NCBI GenBank assembly: GCA_963716135.1
Contig: OY970289.1
Location: 806,001-870,000, forward strand
DNA: 64,000 bases
Reading direction: 5' to 3'
DNA from: CAVRAW01 sp963716135
Lineage (GTDB): Bacteria > Planctomycetota > Planctomycetia > Pirellulales > JADZDJ01
Positions 48,971 through 58,490 of the stretch are shown here, piece after piece. A program made the translations under genes and the position numbers. The notes below the pieces were generated by a model, which did not search any database, was not told where the DNA came from, and saw only the letters and a program-made list of their open reading frames with translations. Position 1 is the stretch's first letter. Every line of letters starts with the position of its first letter.

Positions 48971-49135
48971 TGGTGTTACCACGATGCCTCCCGCCCCGGC
49001 ATCCTTTTGCCCCCGTTTTTTGGCCCCAAACCCTTAACCCCACCCCAGTTCATCGAGTATATTAGTGTCAGGCTGCCCCGTGTAGCCGGGCAAATCCGCC
49101 CGGTGCATTCGCCGGCGGTGTACACAGGCGAGCCC

Positions 49136-50638
49136 ATGGCCACTCGCAACCATCTCCTCCTATTCCTGAACGGCAAGCGGCGCGAGGTTCACGGCGGCGA
49201 TTGCTTCCTGAGCCTCAGCGACTATCTGCGTTACCGCTACGGACTGGTCGGCACCAAAATCGTCTGCTCCGAAGGCGACTGCGGCAGTTGCACCGTGCTC
49301 ATCGGCCGGCCCGAGGGGAAAGCATTCCATTATCGGCCCGTCGATTCGTGCATTCAGTTCATGTTTCAGTTGGACGGCACGCACGTGGTCAGCGTGGAAG
49401 GACTGAACGGTCGCCCGCCGGAAGGCGAAGGCAAGCACGGCGCCAACGTCGAAATGACCGCCGTGCAACACGCCATGATCCACTGCCACGGTTCGCAATG
49501 CGGTTTCTGCACGCCGGGTTTTGTGGTCGCAATGACCGGCCTGTGCGAGGAAGCCAACGGCTACAAGCCGACCGAAGAAGACTGGCGCCACGGACTGACC
49601 GGCAATCTGTGCCGCTGCACTGGCTACACTCCGATCCTGGAAGCCGGCCGCCATATCGCCTCCCAGGAAATCAAAAAACTGAACGAGCTTTACCGACCGG
49701 CTGCAATGCTGAAAGAGCTTGCCGCGGTAGCTAAAGACGCCGTGGAGCTGCACAGCGCCGACGACGAAATTCGACCCGAACGCCGCGCCTGTTGCCCGAC
49801 GACGTTGGCCCAGGCTATCGAATACCGGCGCGCCCATCCGCAGTGCAAGGTCGTCGCCGGAGCCACCGACGTCGGCGTGCAATTGAACAAGCGGGTCATC
49901 GAGCCGGCGATGTTCTTGGATTTGAACCGAGTCGCTGAACTCGAGAAGCTCGAAGTGGACCAAACCCCCGATGGCGGCCGGGCGATTGTCGCCGGAGCTC
50001 GCGCCAGTTGGACGCAACTGCTGGAACTGTGCCAAGACGAAGTCCCGCAGTTCGCCGAAATCCTCTCCGTCTTCGGCTCGCCGCAAATCCGCCACGTCGG
50101 CACCATCGGCGGCAACATCATCAACGCCTCGCCGATCGCCGATTCCATTCCATTTCTGTTCGTCACCGAAGCCGAACTCGAACTGGCCGGCCCCAGCGGC
50201 CGCCGCAAAGTGAACATCAACAACTTCTATCAGGGCTACAAAAAGTTCGACCTCAAGTCCGATGAACTGCTGGCCTCGATCCGCATTCCCCTGCCCCAGC
50301 CCAGCGAAATTCTGCGATTGTTCAAAGTGACCCGCCGCCGCGATCTGGATATTTCCACCTTCACCGCCGCCGTGCGGTTAAAGCTGGACGGCGACACCAT
50401 TTCGCAAGCCGCCGTCTCCTACGGCGCCGTCGCCCCCACTGTCCTCCGGCTCCGCAAAACCGAACAATTCCTGACAGGCAAACCGTTCACCGACGAAACC
50501 ATGGACGAGGCCGGCGAGCAGGCGATCGCCGAAATTACCCCCATCAGCGACGTCCGCGGCACCGCCGACTACCGCTACCAACTGGCCCGCAATGTGCTCC
50601 TAAAGCTCTACCACGAACAACAACTAGCCACGGCGTAA
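49136..50638 (+). CDS. Xanthine dehydrogenase-type small subunit (2Fe-2S and FAD domains)
   Basis: 500 residues. The N-terminal plant-type ferredoxin domain contains CSEGDCGSCTVL; the second 2Fe-2S domain contains GSQCGFCTPGFV and NLCRCTGYTPI. From about residue 215 the FAD-binding domain has VVAGATDVGVQLNKR, IRHVGTIGGNIINASPIADS and the DIST/LRLFKVTRRRDLD region of CO dehydrogenase flavoproteins. It corresponds to XdhA and passes electrons from the molybdenum subunit to NAD or another acceptor. ATG 49136 is chosen since similarity begins immediately; the in-frame extension back to 48905 is the inverted-repeat spacer. First gene of a three-gene cluster. Confidence 0.9.
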   Translation: MATRNHLLLFLNGKRREVHGGDCFLSLSDYLRYRYGLVGTKIVCSEGDCGSCTVLIGRPEGKAFHYRPVDSCIQFMFQLDGTHVVSVEGLNGRPPEGEGKHGANVEMTAVQHAMIHCHGSQCGFCTPGFVVAMTGLCEEANGYKPTEEDWRHGLTGNLCRCTGYTPILEAGRHIASQEIKKLNELYRPAAMLKELAAVAKDAVELHSADDEIRPERRACCPTTLAQAIEYRRAHPQCKVVAGATDVGVQLNKRVIEPAMFLDLNRVAELEKLEVDQTPDGGRAIVAGARASWTQLLELCQDEVPQFAEILSVFGSPQIRHVGTIGGNIINASPIADSIPFLFVTEAELELAGPSGRRKVNINNFYQGYKKFDLKSDELLASIRIPLPQPSEILRLFKVTRRRDLDISTFTAAVRLKLDGDTISQAAVSYGAVAPTVLRLRKTEQFLTGKPFTDETMDEAGEQAIAEITPISDVRGTADYRYQLARNVLLKLYHEQQLATA

Positions 50639-50640
50639 AA

Positions 50641-50680
50641 CTCATTTAGACATTTAGGCATTCAGTCATTTAGTCATTCA
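50641..50680. repeat. Short CATTTAG/CATTCAG spacer repeat
   Basis: Five close copies of a 7-8 bp unit (CATTTAG, CATTCAG, TCATT) fill the gap between the two subunit genes. No function evident. Confidence 0.5.
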
Positions 50681-50688
50681 GGCCAACC

Positions 50689-53136
50689 ATGGGCACCATC
50701 GGCAAAATCATCCCGCACGATTCCGCCGCCGGCCATGTCACCGGCTCGGCCTGGTACATCGACGACGTACCGCCGCGCAGCGACGAACTCTTTGTCGGCT
50801 TCGCGGGCAGCCCAATCGCCGCCGGCACGATCGACTCCATCGATCTCGACAAAGCTCGCGCCGTCCCCGGCGTCGTGGCCCTGCTCACCGCCAAAGATCT
50901 CCCCGGCCACAACATGTTCGGCGCCATCATCTGCGACGAACAGGTGCTCCCCGATAAAGACGTGAAATACGTCGGCCAACCGGTCGTGGTCGTCGCCGCC
51001 GAAACGCGCGAAGCAATGGAAAAAGCCCGGCGGCTCGTGAAAATCAACATCACCCCCACCGAGCCGATCTTCACCATCGAGCGCGCGATCGAGCTAGAGC
51101 GCTTCATCGGCCCCCTGCGCCGCATCCACCGCGGCGATGCCGACGCCGCCTTGCAAAAATCCCCGCACCGCCTCAAAGGCGTGTTCCACAACCTCGGCCA
51201 GGAGCAGTTCTATTTGGAATCGCAAGCCGCCATCGCCTACCCCGGCGAAGAAGGCCAGGTCGTCGTCCACAGCTCTACGCAAAATCCCACCGAAACCCAG
51301 CACGTCGTCGCCGAAGCCCTCGGCCTGCATTTCCACCAGGTCGTTTGCATCTGCAAGCGCATGGGTGGCGGCTTCGGGGGCAAGGAAACCCAAGGCAGCA
51401 TCCCCGCCGTGATGGCCGCGCTCGTGGCCCAGAAAACCGGCCGCGCCGCCCGAGTGATCTACAACAAGGACGACGACATGTGCTCCACCGGCAAGCGGCA
51501 CGCCTACCGCACCGAGTGGGAAGTCGGCTTCGACGACCAGGGACAAATCCTCGCCTACAAAGTCCACTTCTACTCCGACGGCGGCAGCTCGGCCGATCTC
51601 TCCACCGGCATCATGGAGCGCTCCATGCTCCACGCCGAAAACGCCTACTACATTCCCGACGTCGATATCCGCGGCCGCGTCTGCTTCACCAACTACCCCT
51701 CGAACACCGCCTTCCGCGGCTTCGGCGGCCCGCAAGGCATGGTGGTCATCGAAAACGTCGTCCACGAAATCGCGCAGTACCTGAGTGCCCGCGGAGCTGA
51801 CCAAAATGGTAATGGCGCCGATTCCAAGGGCAAATCGCCGGCCCACGACAACGCCCTGGAAATCCAACTCCGCAACCTCTACGGCCTCGACGACCGCAAC
51901 ATCACCCCCTACGGACAGATCTTCAAGAAGAATCACATCCCCGAAATCGTGATGCAACTGGCCGAAAGCAGCGACTACCGCCGCCGCCTGGCGGAAATCG
52001 AACACGCCAACACCACCGACCGCCTCTGGCTCCGCGGAATGTCGCTCATGCCCGTGAAGTTCGGAATCTCGTTCACCACCAGTTGGCTCAATCAAGGCAA
52101 TGCCCTGGTCAGCCTGCAGGTCGACGGCACCGTGCAAGTCTCCACCGGCGGCACCGAAATGGGCCAGGGCCTGAACGTGAAAATCCGCCAGCTCGTGGCC
52201 GACGAGTTCAGCATCCCGCCAGAGCACGTGCTGGTCATGGCTACCTCGACCGAAAAAAATCACAACACCTCCGCCACCGCCGCTTCCGCCGGCACCGATC
52301 TGAACGGCGCCGCCGCGGTCGAAGGCTGCCGCCAGATTAAAGAGCGGTTGAAAGTCTACGCCGCCCGCCGCCTGGCGCGCCCCGACATCGGCTTCGGCGA
52401 ATCGCCTGAATCGATCGTGTTCGCCGGCGGCACGATCTACGACAATCGCCATCCCGAAGATAAACTCGAATTCAAAAAGTTCTGCGCCGAAGCCCGCATG
52501 GCCCGCATCGACTTGGGGGCTCGAGGCTTTTATGCCGTCACCAGCGTCGATTACAATCGCGACACCGGCCGCGGCAATCCGTTTCTGTATTACACGCAAG
52601 GCGCCGCCGCCGCCGAAGTGAAAATCGACCGCTTCACCGGCGAACTATCCGTACCGCGCGTCGACCTCTTGATCGACATCGGCCGCTCCATCAACCCCGG
52701 CGTCGACATGGGCCAGATCACCGGCGGCTTCATCCAAGGCATGGGCTGGGTCACCGCCGAATGCCTCGTGTACGGCAAGAAGGGCGAGCTACTGTCGCAT
52801 TCGCCGACCACATACAAAATTCCCGCGATCACCGACGTCCCGCCAATCTTCAACTGCCAAATGTTCCCCAACGACGACAACGTCGACACCGTCGCCCGCA
52901 GCAAAGCCGTCGGCGAACCGCCCCTGATGCACGCCCTCTGCGTCTGGACGGCCGTGAAGCACGCGCTGTCCTGCGTCTCCCCGGCCGCCTCCGCCGCCCT
53001 CACGTTGCCCGCCACCGGCGAAGAAATCATGCGCTGCCTGACGCTGGCCAAACCGGCGCGCAAACCCGCCGCCGTCACTAGCGGCAACGGCAACGGCGCC
53101 GCCGCCCCGGCACCCGCCGCAAAGGCCAAGTCGTAA
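50689..53136 (+). CDS. Xanthine dehydrogenase-type large subunit (molybdopterin-binding)
   Basis: 815 residues. Domain 1 (GHVTGSAWYIDDVP through DLPGHNMFGAI) is the aldehyde oxidase/xanthine dehydrogenase a/b hammerhead; the molybdopterin domain has RMGGGFGGKETQ, AFRGFGGPQGM, GGTEMGQGLNVKIRQLV, and near the end KAVGEPPLMHAL, in which the Glu is the catalytic base of xanthine oxidases. It corresponds to XdhB and oxidises a purine or related N-heterocycle by hydroxylation. The presence of the GEPPL motif and Arg in AFRGFG favours a true purine-type enzyme over CO dehydrogenase. A Gly/Ala/Pro-rich tail (residues about 790-815) is unusual. Starts 50 bp after the small subunit. Confidence 0.9.
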   Translation: MGTIGKIIPHDSAAGHVTGSAWYIDDVPPRSDELFVGFAGSPIAAGTIDSIDLDKARAVPGVVALLTAKDLPGHNMFGAIICDEQVLPDKDVKYVGQPVVVVAAETREAMEKARRLVKINITPTEPIFTIERAIELERFIGPLRRIHRGDADAALQKSPHRLKGVFHNLGQEQFYLESQAAIAYPGEEGQVVVHSSTQNPTETQHVVAEALGLHFHQVVCICKRMGGGFGGKETQGSIPAVMAALVAQKTGRAARVIYNKDDDMCSTGKRHAYRTEWEVGFDDQGQILAYKVHFYSDGGSSADLSTGIMERSMLHAENAYYIPDVDIRGRVCFTNYPSNTAFRGFGGPQGMVVIENVVHEIAQYLSARGADQNGNGADSKGKSPAHDNALEIQLRNLYGLDDRNITPYGQIFKKNHIPEIVMQLAESSDYRRRLAEIEHANTTDRLWLRGMSLMPVKFGISFTTSWLNQGNALVSLQVDGTVQVSTGGTEMGQGLNVKIRQLVADEFSIPPEHVLVMATSTEKNHNTSATAASAGTDLNGAAAVEGCRQIKERLKVYAARRLARPDIGFGESPESIVFAGGTIYDNRHPEDKLEFKKFCAEARMARIDLGARGFYAVTSVDYNRDTGRGNPFLYYTQGAAAAEVKIDRFTGELSVPRVDLLIDIGRSINPGVDMGQITGGFIQGMGWVTAECLVYGKKGELLSHSPTTYKIPAITDVPPIFNCQMFPNDDNVDTVARSKAVGEPPLMHALCVWTAVKHALSCVSPAASAALTLPATGEEIMRCLTLAKPARKPAAVTSGNGNGAAAPAPAAKAKS

Positions 53137-53269
53137 GCACGTTTAGCCCCGGCCCCCAGGCCGGGCCTCGCGCCCGACGAGCAAATCCGCAGTTTCTCTG
53201 TGGTAAACTTCCCGTAGAATACTGCTGCGTTGTTTTCTGCCTTCTGCTTTCTGCCTTCTGCTTTTCACC

Positions 53270-54066
53270 ATGGCCGCCCCGCACGGATACGTCGAAAAAC
53301 TCGCCGAGCTCTCCGCCGCCGCGCGCCCCTTCGCCTCGGTCACGCTGGTGGAAGCCATTGGCAGCACTCCGCAAGACACCGGCACCAAGATGCTGGTGGA
53401 CGACTCGGGCCTGGTCTTCGGCACTGTCGGCGGCGGTCGCGTGGAAAATCAGGCGATCCAATTCGCCCAAAAGATGCTCGCCGACGGCGCCGCCCAAACC
53501 TGCCAACTGGTGGAATGGAACCTGCAGCGCGACGTCGGCATGACCTGCGGCGGCGTCGTGAAGCTGTTCTTCGAAGCCTACAACTTCCGCGAATGGCGCA
53601 TGGTGATCTTCGGCGCCGGCCACGTCGCCCAGTCGCTGGTGCGCCTCCTGCTTTTGATGGAATGCCGAGTGGTGTGCGTCGACCAGCGCGCCGAATGGCT
53701 CGCCAAAATGCCCCAGGCCGCGAAATTGCGCACGGTGCATCTCGATGATCCGCGCCAATTCGTCGATCAGCTTCGAGCCGACGACTACGTGCTCTGCATG
53801 ACGATGGGCCACAAAACCGACCGCCCCATTCTGCGCCCATCTTGGAAAAACGCCTAGACCCCGCTTACCTCGGCGTCATCGGCAGCCAGGCCAAGCGAAA
53901 AGTGCTGGTCCGCGAACTGAAAGAAGACGGCATCCCCGCCGACTTAGCCGACAGCTTCCGCTGCCCCATCGGCTTGCCGCTGGGAACCAATCAACCGGGA
54001 GAAATCGCCGTCAGCATCGCCGCCGAACTAATCCAAGTCCGCGACACGGCGATGAAGAAAGCGTGA
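53270..54066 (+). CDS. xdhC: XdhC-type molybdenum cofactor insertion chaperone (frameshifted)
   Basis: About 265 residues after repair. N-terminal XdhC/CoxI domain with TLVEAIGSTPQDTGTKMLVD, VGGGRVENQAIQFA and MTCGGVVKLFFEAY; C-terminal Rossmann domain with IFGAGHVAQSLVRLL. The frame is lost at CCC 53836-53838: a fourth C gives LRPILEKRLDPAYLGVIGSQ, and the protein then runs KRKVLVRELKEDGIPADLAD to TGA 54064-54066. XdhC binds the molybdenum cofactor, protects it for sulfuration and loads it into the large subunit, so its place after the two subunits makes sense. A polypyrimidine repeat (TTCTGCCTTCTGC twice, 53225-53265) fills the space upstream. Confidence 0.87.
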
Positions 54067-54070
54067 GTAC

Positions 54071-54125
54071 GTGAGTAAGTAAGAAATCACACCCCGCGTT
54101 GCTTCTTACCGATTCACTTACTCAC
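54071..54125. repeat. Imperfect inverted repeat after xdhC
   Basis: GTGAGTAAGTAAGAA (54071-54085) faces TTCTTACCGATTCACTTACTCAC (54103-54125). Lies between convergent genes, so it is probably a bidirectional terminator-like structure. Confidence 0.5.
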
Positions 54126-54139
54126 CTGCTCACTCCTCC

Positions 54140-55108
54140 TCAAATATCCGGCGTCAGATCAAACACCTGTGGCACCCGATGCGGCTGCTCGTTGGAATCC
54201 AAAATCTCGACCATCACCGGCCGCCCGTCGGCCCCCTTCTTGAACTCCACCGAATACGTGCGGTAGCACCGCACCACCGGCGACAAGAGCGTCACCTCTT
54301 CGCCGTTCTGCTTCGTCACTTTCAACTCCACGCCGTCATTGATGATCTGGCTGTGCAGCTTCCCATCGACGCTGGCGTCCATCGCCTTGGAAAAATTGCC
54401 GTTCAACATCACCACGTTCGCCAACACCACCTTCGGCGCCGGTGGCGCCGAAAGGAAAAGCTTGTTCGCTTTCTTGTCGAATTCCGCGCACTTCCGCTCC
54501 AGCGTGGCCAGGTATTCCAAAGCGGCCGCATCCGTATTCAACCGCCGAATCGCCTCATCCTTGGGCACCGTCGTCCCCACAAATGTCACGTCGATCTGCC
54601 GCTTATCCTGCATCGCCGCTTCCGCCGTCACGCCGGCGAATTCAATGAACCGGCTGCCCGTCAGCTTCATTAGCGCCGCCGCATTCATCACATAGTGCTG
54701 CTTCCACGAATTCTCATCGATCGAAAACTCCACGCCCGAAATATGCCCGTAGCGATCGTACCGCTTCGACGAATCCATCTTGCCGAAGGACGCCAGCGTC
54801 CCCTCGGCCGGATTGGCGGTGTAGTATCGCGTCTCCATGAATGCAATCGTCTTGCTGCGAAAGTCCGCCAGGCTTCCCAGCAGGCTGGCGCTTTCCGTAT
54901 GCATCTTGTTCCACTCTTCCGGCGACGGCCGCGAGCGATGCGTGATATCGATCATCACCGGCTGGCTTTCTTCCAACTCGCGCTCGAACTTGCCGACGTT
55001 CTTGACGTTTGTCTCATCGATAAATTCACCGCTGCGCGCCTTGGAGCCAGCCTGCATCCCTTGAATCGCTAGCAACAATGCGAAGGCGGCAAGAACTTTG
55101 CGCATCAT
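54140..55108 (-). CDS. Secreted protein of unknown function
   Basis: 322 residues. MMRKVLAAFALLLAIQGMQA is a clear signal peptide. AAGGAG lies about 8 bases before the ATG at 55108, which decides this start over the longer frame. I do not recognise a domain. Charged helical stretches (FERELEESQPVMIDITHRSR, ERKCAEFDKKANKLF) alternate with a C-terminal beta-like part (KVVLANVVMLNGNFSKA, VVRCYRTYSVEFKKGADGRP) that ends VPQVFDLTPDI. Convergent with the xdh cluster, so probably unrelated to it. Confidence 0.7.
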   Translation of the reverse strand: MMRKVLAAFALLLAIQGMQAGSKARSGEFIDETNVKNVGKFERELEESQPVMIDITHRSRPSPEEWNKMHTESASLLGSLADFRSKTIAFMETRYYTANPAEGTLASFGKMDSSKRYDRYGHISGVEFSIDENSWKQHYVMNAAALMKLTGSRFIEFAGVTAEAAMQDKRQIDVTFVGTTVPKDEAIRRLNTDAAALEYLATLERKCAEFDKKANKLFLSAPPAPKVVLANVVMLNGNFSKAMDASVDGKLHSQIINDGVELKVTKQNGEEVTLLSPVVRCYRTYSVEFKKGADGRPVMVEILDSNEQPHRVPQVFDLTPDI

Positions 55109-55334
55109 GGCTCTCCTTGGCACGGGAAATCGAAGCGGCGGAAGAATACGGGATTGAGCCAACCGCAGCAACGCGGATTTTCGCCGCTGGGGCGGTCCCC
55201 TTTCTGGCGCCGGCCAAATTTCGCCGTCGCCAAATGCCCATCCCCGCTTACCGGGCTGCATTTGTTTTTAGCCGCAACTGGCGCTACGATGTTTCGCTAG
55301 GTACAGTAGTAAATGGTCGCCTCGGCGATCCCCT

Positions 55335-56288
55335 ATGTTGCGCATCTGCTGGTTTATCGCACTGCTCCTTTGTTTTGACGGCGCCGCACTGCGCGCCCAA
55401 ACTCCCATGCCCAAGAGCGCCGAAAAAACAATCTCCGTCGACGGCCGCCGCCGGCACTACCGTGTCTTCGTGCCGACCGCAGCCAAAGGCCCGCTGCCGC
55501 TGGTCGTCGTGCTGCACGGCGGCGGCAGCAATGGCCGGCAGATGGAAGGATACACGAAGTTCAACGACACGGCACAGCGGGAAGGCCTGATCGTCATCTA
55601 TCCCGATGCCATCGACGGCAATTGGAACGATGGCCGCAACTTGGAATTCATTCGCGCCGAGCGCGAAAAAATCGACGACGTGAAATTCATCCGCGCCGCC
55701 ATCGACGCCGTCGATAAGGAACATCCTGTCGATCGCAGCCGCATTTTCGCCACCGGCATCTCCAACGGCGCCCTCATGTCGCATCGGCTTGCCAACGATG
55801 CGTCCGACCTCTTCGCCGCGGTCGCCCCCGTCGCCGGCAGCATTCCCGTTGCGTTGGCCGAGCATTTCGATCCCAAGCATCCCGTCTCCATCCTCATCAT
55901 CCAAGGCGATGCCGATCCACTGGTGCCCTTCACTGGCGGCGAAATCGTCGTGTTCTCCCAGAATCGCGGAAAAGTGCTCCCCACCAAAGACACGCTGGCC
56001 AAATATCTCCAGCACAACGGCAACAAAGGCCAGCCCGATGTCTCACGCCTCGATGGCAAATCCGGCGACGAAACCAGCGTCGAAATCAATAAATATCCCG
56101 ACGGCGACGGCGGCTTCAAAACGTACTTCTACCTGATCAAGCATGGCGGACACACTTGGCCCGGCCGTCCCGGCTATCTTCCCGAATTCACGATCGGAAA
56201 AGCCAGCCAGACCTTCAACGCCAGCGAAGTGATCGCCGAGTTCTTCAAAACCTGTCCGCCGCGCGCCGCCGCCGCGACTCGCGAATAG
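55335..56288 (+). CDS. Secreted PHB depolymerase / feruloyl esterase-like alpha-beta hydrolase (LpqC family)
   Basis: 317 residues with signal peptide (residues 1-22, ending ALRAQ). VVVLHGGGSNGRQMEG is the oxyanion-hole region, FATGISNGALMSHRLA carries the nucleophile in GxSxG, GDADPLVPF holds the catalytic Asp region, and IKHGGHTWPG the catalytic His. This order and the HGGHTWPG motif define the PHB-depolymerase-like esterases (CE1/LpqC), which hydrolyse polyhydroxyalkanoate, feruloyl or acetyl esters outside the cell. Which ester cannot be judged. The gene lies 46 bp before the solitary TPR paralogue on the same strand. Confidence 0.88.
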   Translation: MLRICWFIALLLCFDGAALRAQTPMPKSAEKTISVDGRRRHYRVFVPTAAKGPLPLVVVLHGGGSNGRQMEGYTKFNDTAQREGLIVIYPDAIDGNWNDGRNLEFIRAEREKIDDVKFIRAAIDAVDKEHPVDRSRIFATGISNGALMSHRLANDASDLFAAVAPVAGSIPVALAEHFDPKHPVSILIIQGDADPLVPFTGGEIVVFSQNRGKVLPTKDTLAKYLQHNGNKGQPDVSRLDGKSGDETSVEINKYPDGDGGFKTYFYLIKHGGHTWPGRPGYLPEFTIGKASQTFNASEVIAEFFKTCPPRAAAATRE

Positions 56289-56343
56289 AATTTTTGCCGT
56301 TTCCGCTGAAGCGCCTCACAGATCCAATCCGTTTACGCTCCTC

Positions 56344-58355
56344 ATGCGCATTCCAAAAGCCCCATCCTGGCTAGCCCTGGGGATCGTGATCGCTGCCGTG
56401 CTGTTGGTGTACTGCCGCGCCCTGGATGCGCCGTTCATCTTCGACGACCGGTACAGCGTCGCAACCAATCCTTCCATCTTGAGCCTCTGGCCATTGCTGG
56501 GCGATGCGGAACATCCCGGCCCATTGAACCCGCCCAACGACATCACCACCTCGGGCCGGCCGCTGACGAATCTTTCGCTGGCCGTCAATTATCAATTCGG
56601 GCAACTCAACCCGGTCGGCTACCATGTTTTCAATCTGATCATGCACTTGCTGTCGACATTCATGTTGATGGCCATCGTCCGGCGCACCCTGCGCTTGGAC
56701 TGTTTCGGCGGAAGATTTCTCCGCGCCAGTGACGGGCTGGCCCTGGTCGCGGGACTGCTGTGGGCCTTGCATCCGCTGCAAACTGAGACGGTGGTCTACG
56801 TCACCCAGCGATCGGAATTGCTCGTTGGATTCTTCTACCTGGCCACGCTGTATGCCAGCCTGCATTACTGGGCGGCCGAATCGCCCGCTCACCGGAAAAA
56901 TTGGCTCGTCTTGGCTGCCTTGGCTTGCCTGGCCGGGATGGCGTGCAAAGAAGTGATGGTCACAGCGCCGCTGGTCGTGCTGCTGTTCGAGCGCACCTTG
57001 ATCGCCGGCTCTTTCCGCCGGGCGCTGCGGCAATCGTGGCCCTTGTACGTCGGTTTGTCTCTCGGTTGGGGATTGTTGTTTTATCTCAACTGCTCCGCGC
57101 CCGTTCCAACTCCGCCGGCTTTCATTTGGGCTTGCCCGCCCACGTCTGGTGGTTCACCCAGGCCAAAGTGCTGCTGATGTATCTGAAATTGGCCGCCTGG
57201 CCCTGGCCCTTGTCGATACACTACGAGCTGCCGTATCTAACCACGTTCGGCGCAGCCTGGCCCTGGCTTCTGTTGGTGATGCTCTTGGGCATCGCGACGC
57301 TCGTGCTTCTGTGGCGGCGCAGCGCCCTGGGTTTTGTCGGCGCTTGCGTGCTGTTGATCTTATCGCCGACCCTGATCGTGCCCATCATCACCGAAGTGGC
57401 TGCCGAACGGCGGATGTATCTTCCCCTGGCGGCGCTGGTCACCCTCGTGGTCGCCGGCGGTTACTGGCTCATCCAACAAGTTTTTGCGATGCCGGCGCCG
57501 GAAGCCGCCAACCGTAAACCATCATCCCCCTCGCGGCCCGATGCATTCGCCGCCGCAGCCGCGGTTCTTCTGGCGATAGCGCTAGCCGCGGTCAGCTACC
57601 ACCGCCTGGCCGCCTATCATGATGACATCACGCTGTGGTCCGACGTGCTTCAGTCGCAGCCCGACGATTCTTGGGCTCACAACAACTTGGGACGCGCGCT
57701 GGTAGACGCCGGACGTGTTTCCGAGGGAGTCGAACATTACCGGCAGGCCCTGCGAATTAATCCCGACTTGCCCGACGCTCTGCACAACCTCGGCCTCATA
57801 TTGGCCGGCCAGGGCCGTTCGCAGGAGGCCGTGGAACTCTATCAACATGCGCTGCGCATCCAGCCCAACCACGCCGACGCCCTCAATTCCCTCGGAAGCC
57901 TCTTGGCCGAACAGGGCCGCACGCAAGAAGCCATCGAGCTGTATCAGCGCGCGCTGCGCGTCCGCCCCGGGCACGCCGACGCACATAATAATTTGGGCAA
58001 CGCCCTGCTCGACTTAGGCCGCCTGCCGGAAGCGGTCGAACAATATCTGCTCGCCTTGCGGTTCAAGCCCGACCATGCCATTGCCCACTACAACCTGGGC
58101 AACGCGCTGCGCCGTTTGGGAAACAAGCAGGGCGCGCTCGACCATTATCTGCAAGCCACCCAGCTCGATCCCATGTTGATTCCAGCGTACCTGAACGTGG
58201 CGGACGTCTGCGCCGAATTGCATCGCACCGACGAGTCCATCGCCGCGGCCGACAAGGCTCTTCAGTTGGCCCGGTCCGCGGGAAATGCCTCGCTTGTCGC
58301 AAAAATCGAAACGTGGCTGGCCGCCCACCGCCCCCAACAGCCGGCGCCGCAGTAA
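56344..58355 (+). CDS. TPR membrane protein 16, TMTC-like, subtype C, outside the array (frameshifted)
   Basis: A solitary relative of array genes 2 and 9, about 24 kb away. FIFDDRYSVATNPS, SGRPLTNLSLAVNYQFGQLN, HPLQTETVVYVTQRSELLVG and CKEVMVTAPLVVLLFERTL mark subtype C. The frame is lost at about 57100, where CCC stands for the CCCC needed to read APRSNSAGFHLG; the second part includes IVPIITEVAAERRMYLPLAA. Repaired length is about 670 residues with six TPRs. Its single-copy setting makes it the best candidate for the ancestral function of this subtype. It also shows that such frameshifts are not confined to the repetitive array. Confidence 0.75.
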
Positions 58356-58490
58356 ATCGCCGCCGGCCGCGTGAAAACATCCCCAGCACGCGCTCTCTCT
58401 CGAAACGCATAGGCGCAGCGGCGCGGTTATTGCTACAACCCAGGCGTTGCTCCACTCGAGCATGGCCACCTTTCGGGAGCCCGCGGCGTG

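Noticed and set aside
51094..52599. A 501-codon open frame on the minus strand opposite the molybdopterin subunit
   Set aside because: It is a shadow of a high-GC gene; its translation is Gly/Val/Ala/Asp-rich without motifs, while the plus strand has a full xanthine dehydrogenase subunit.
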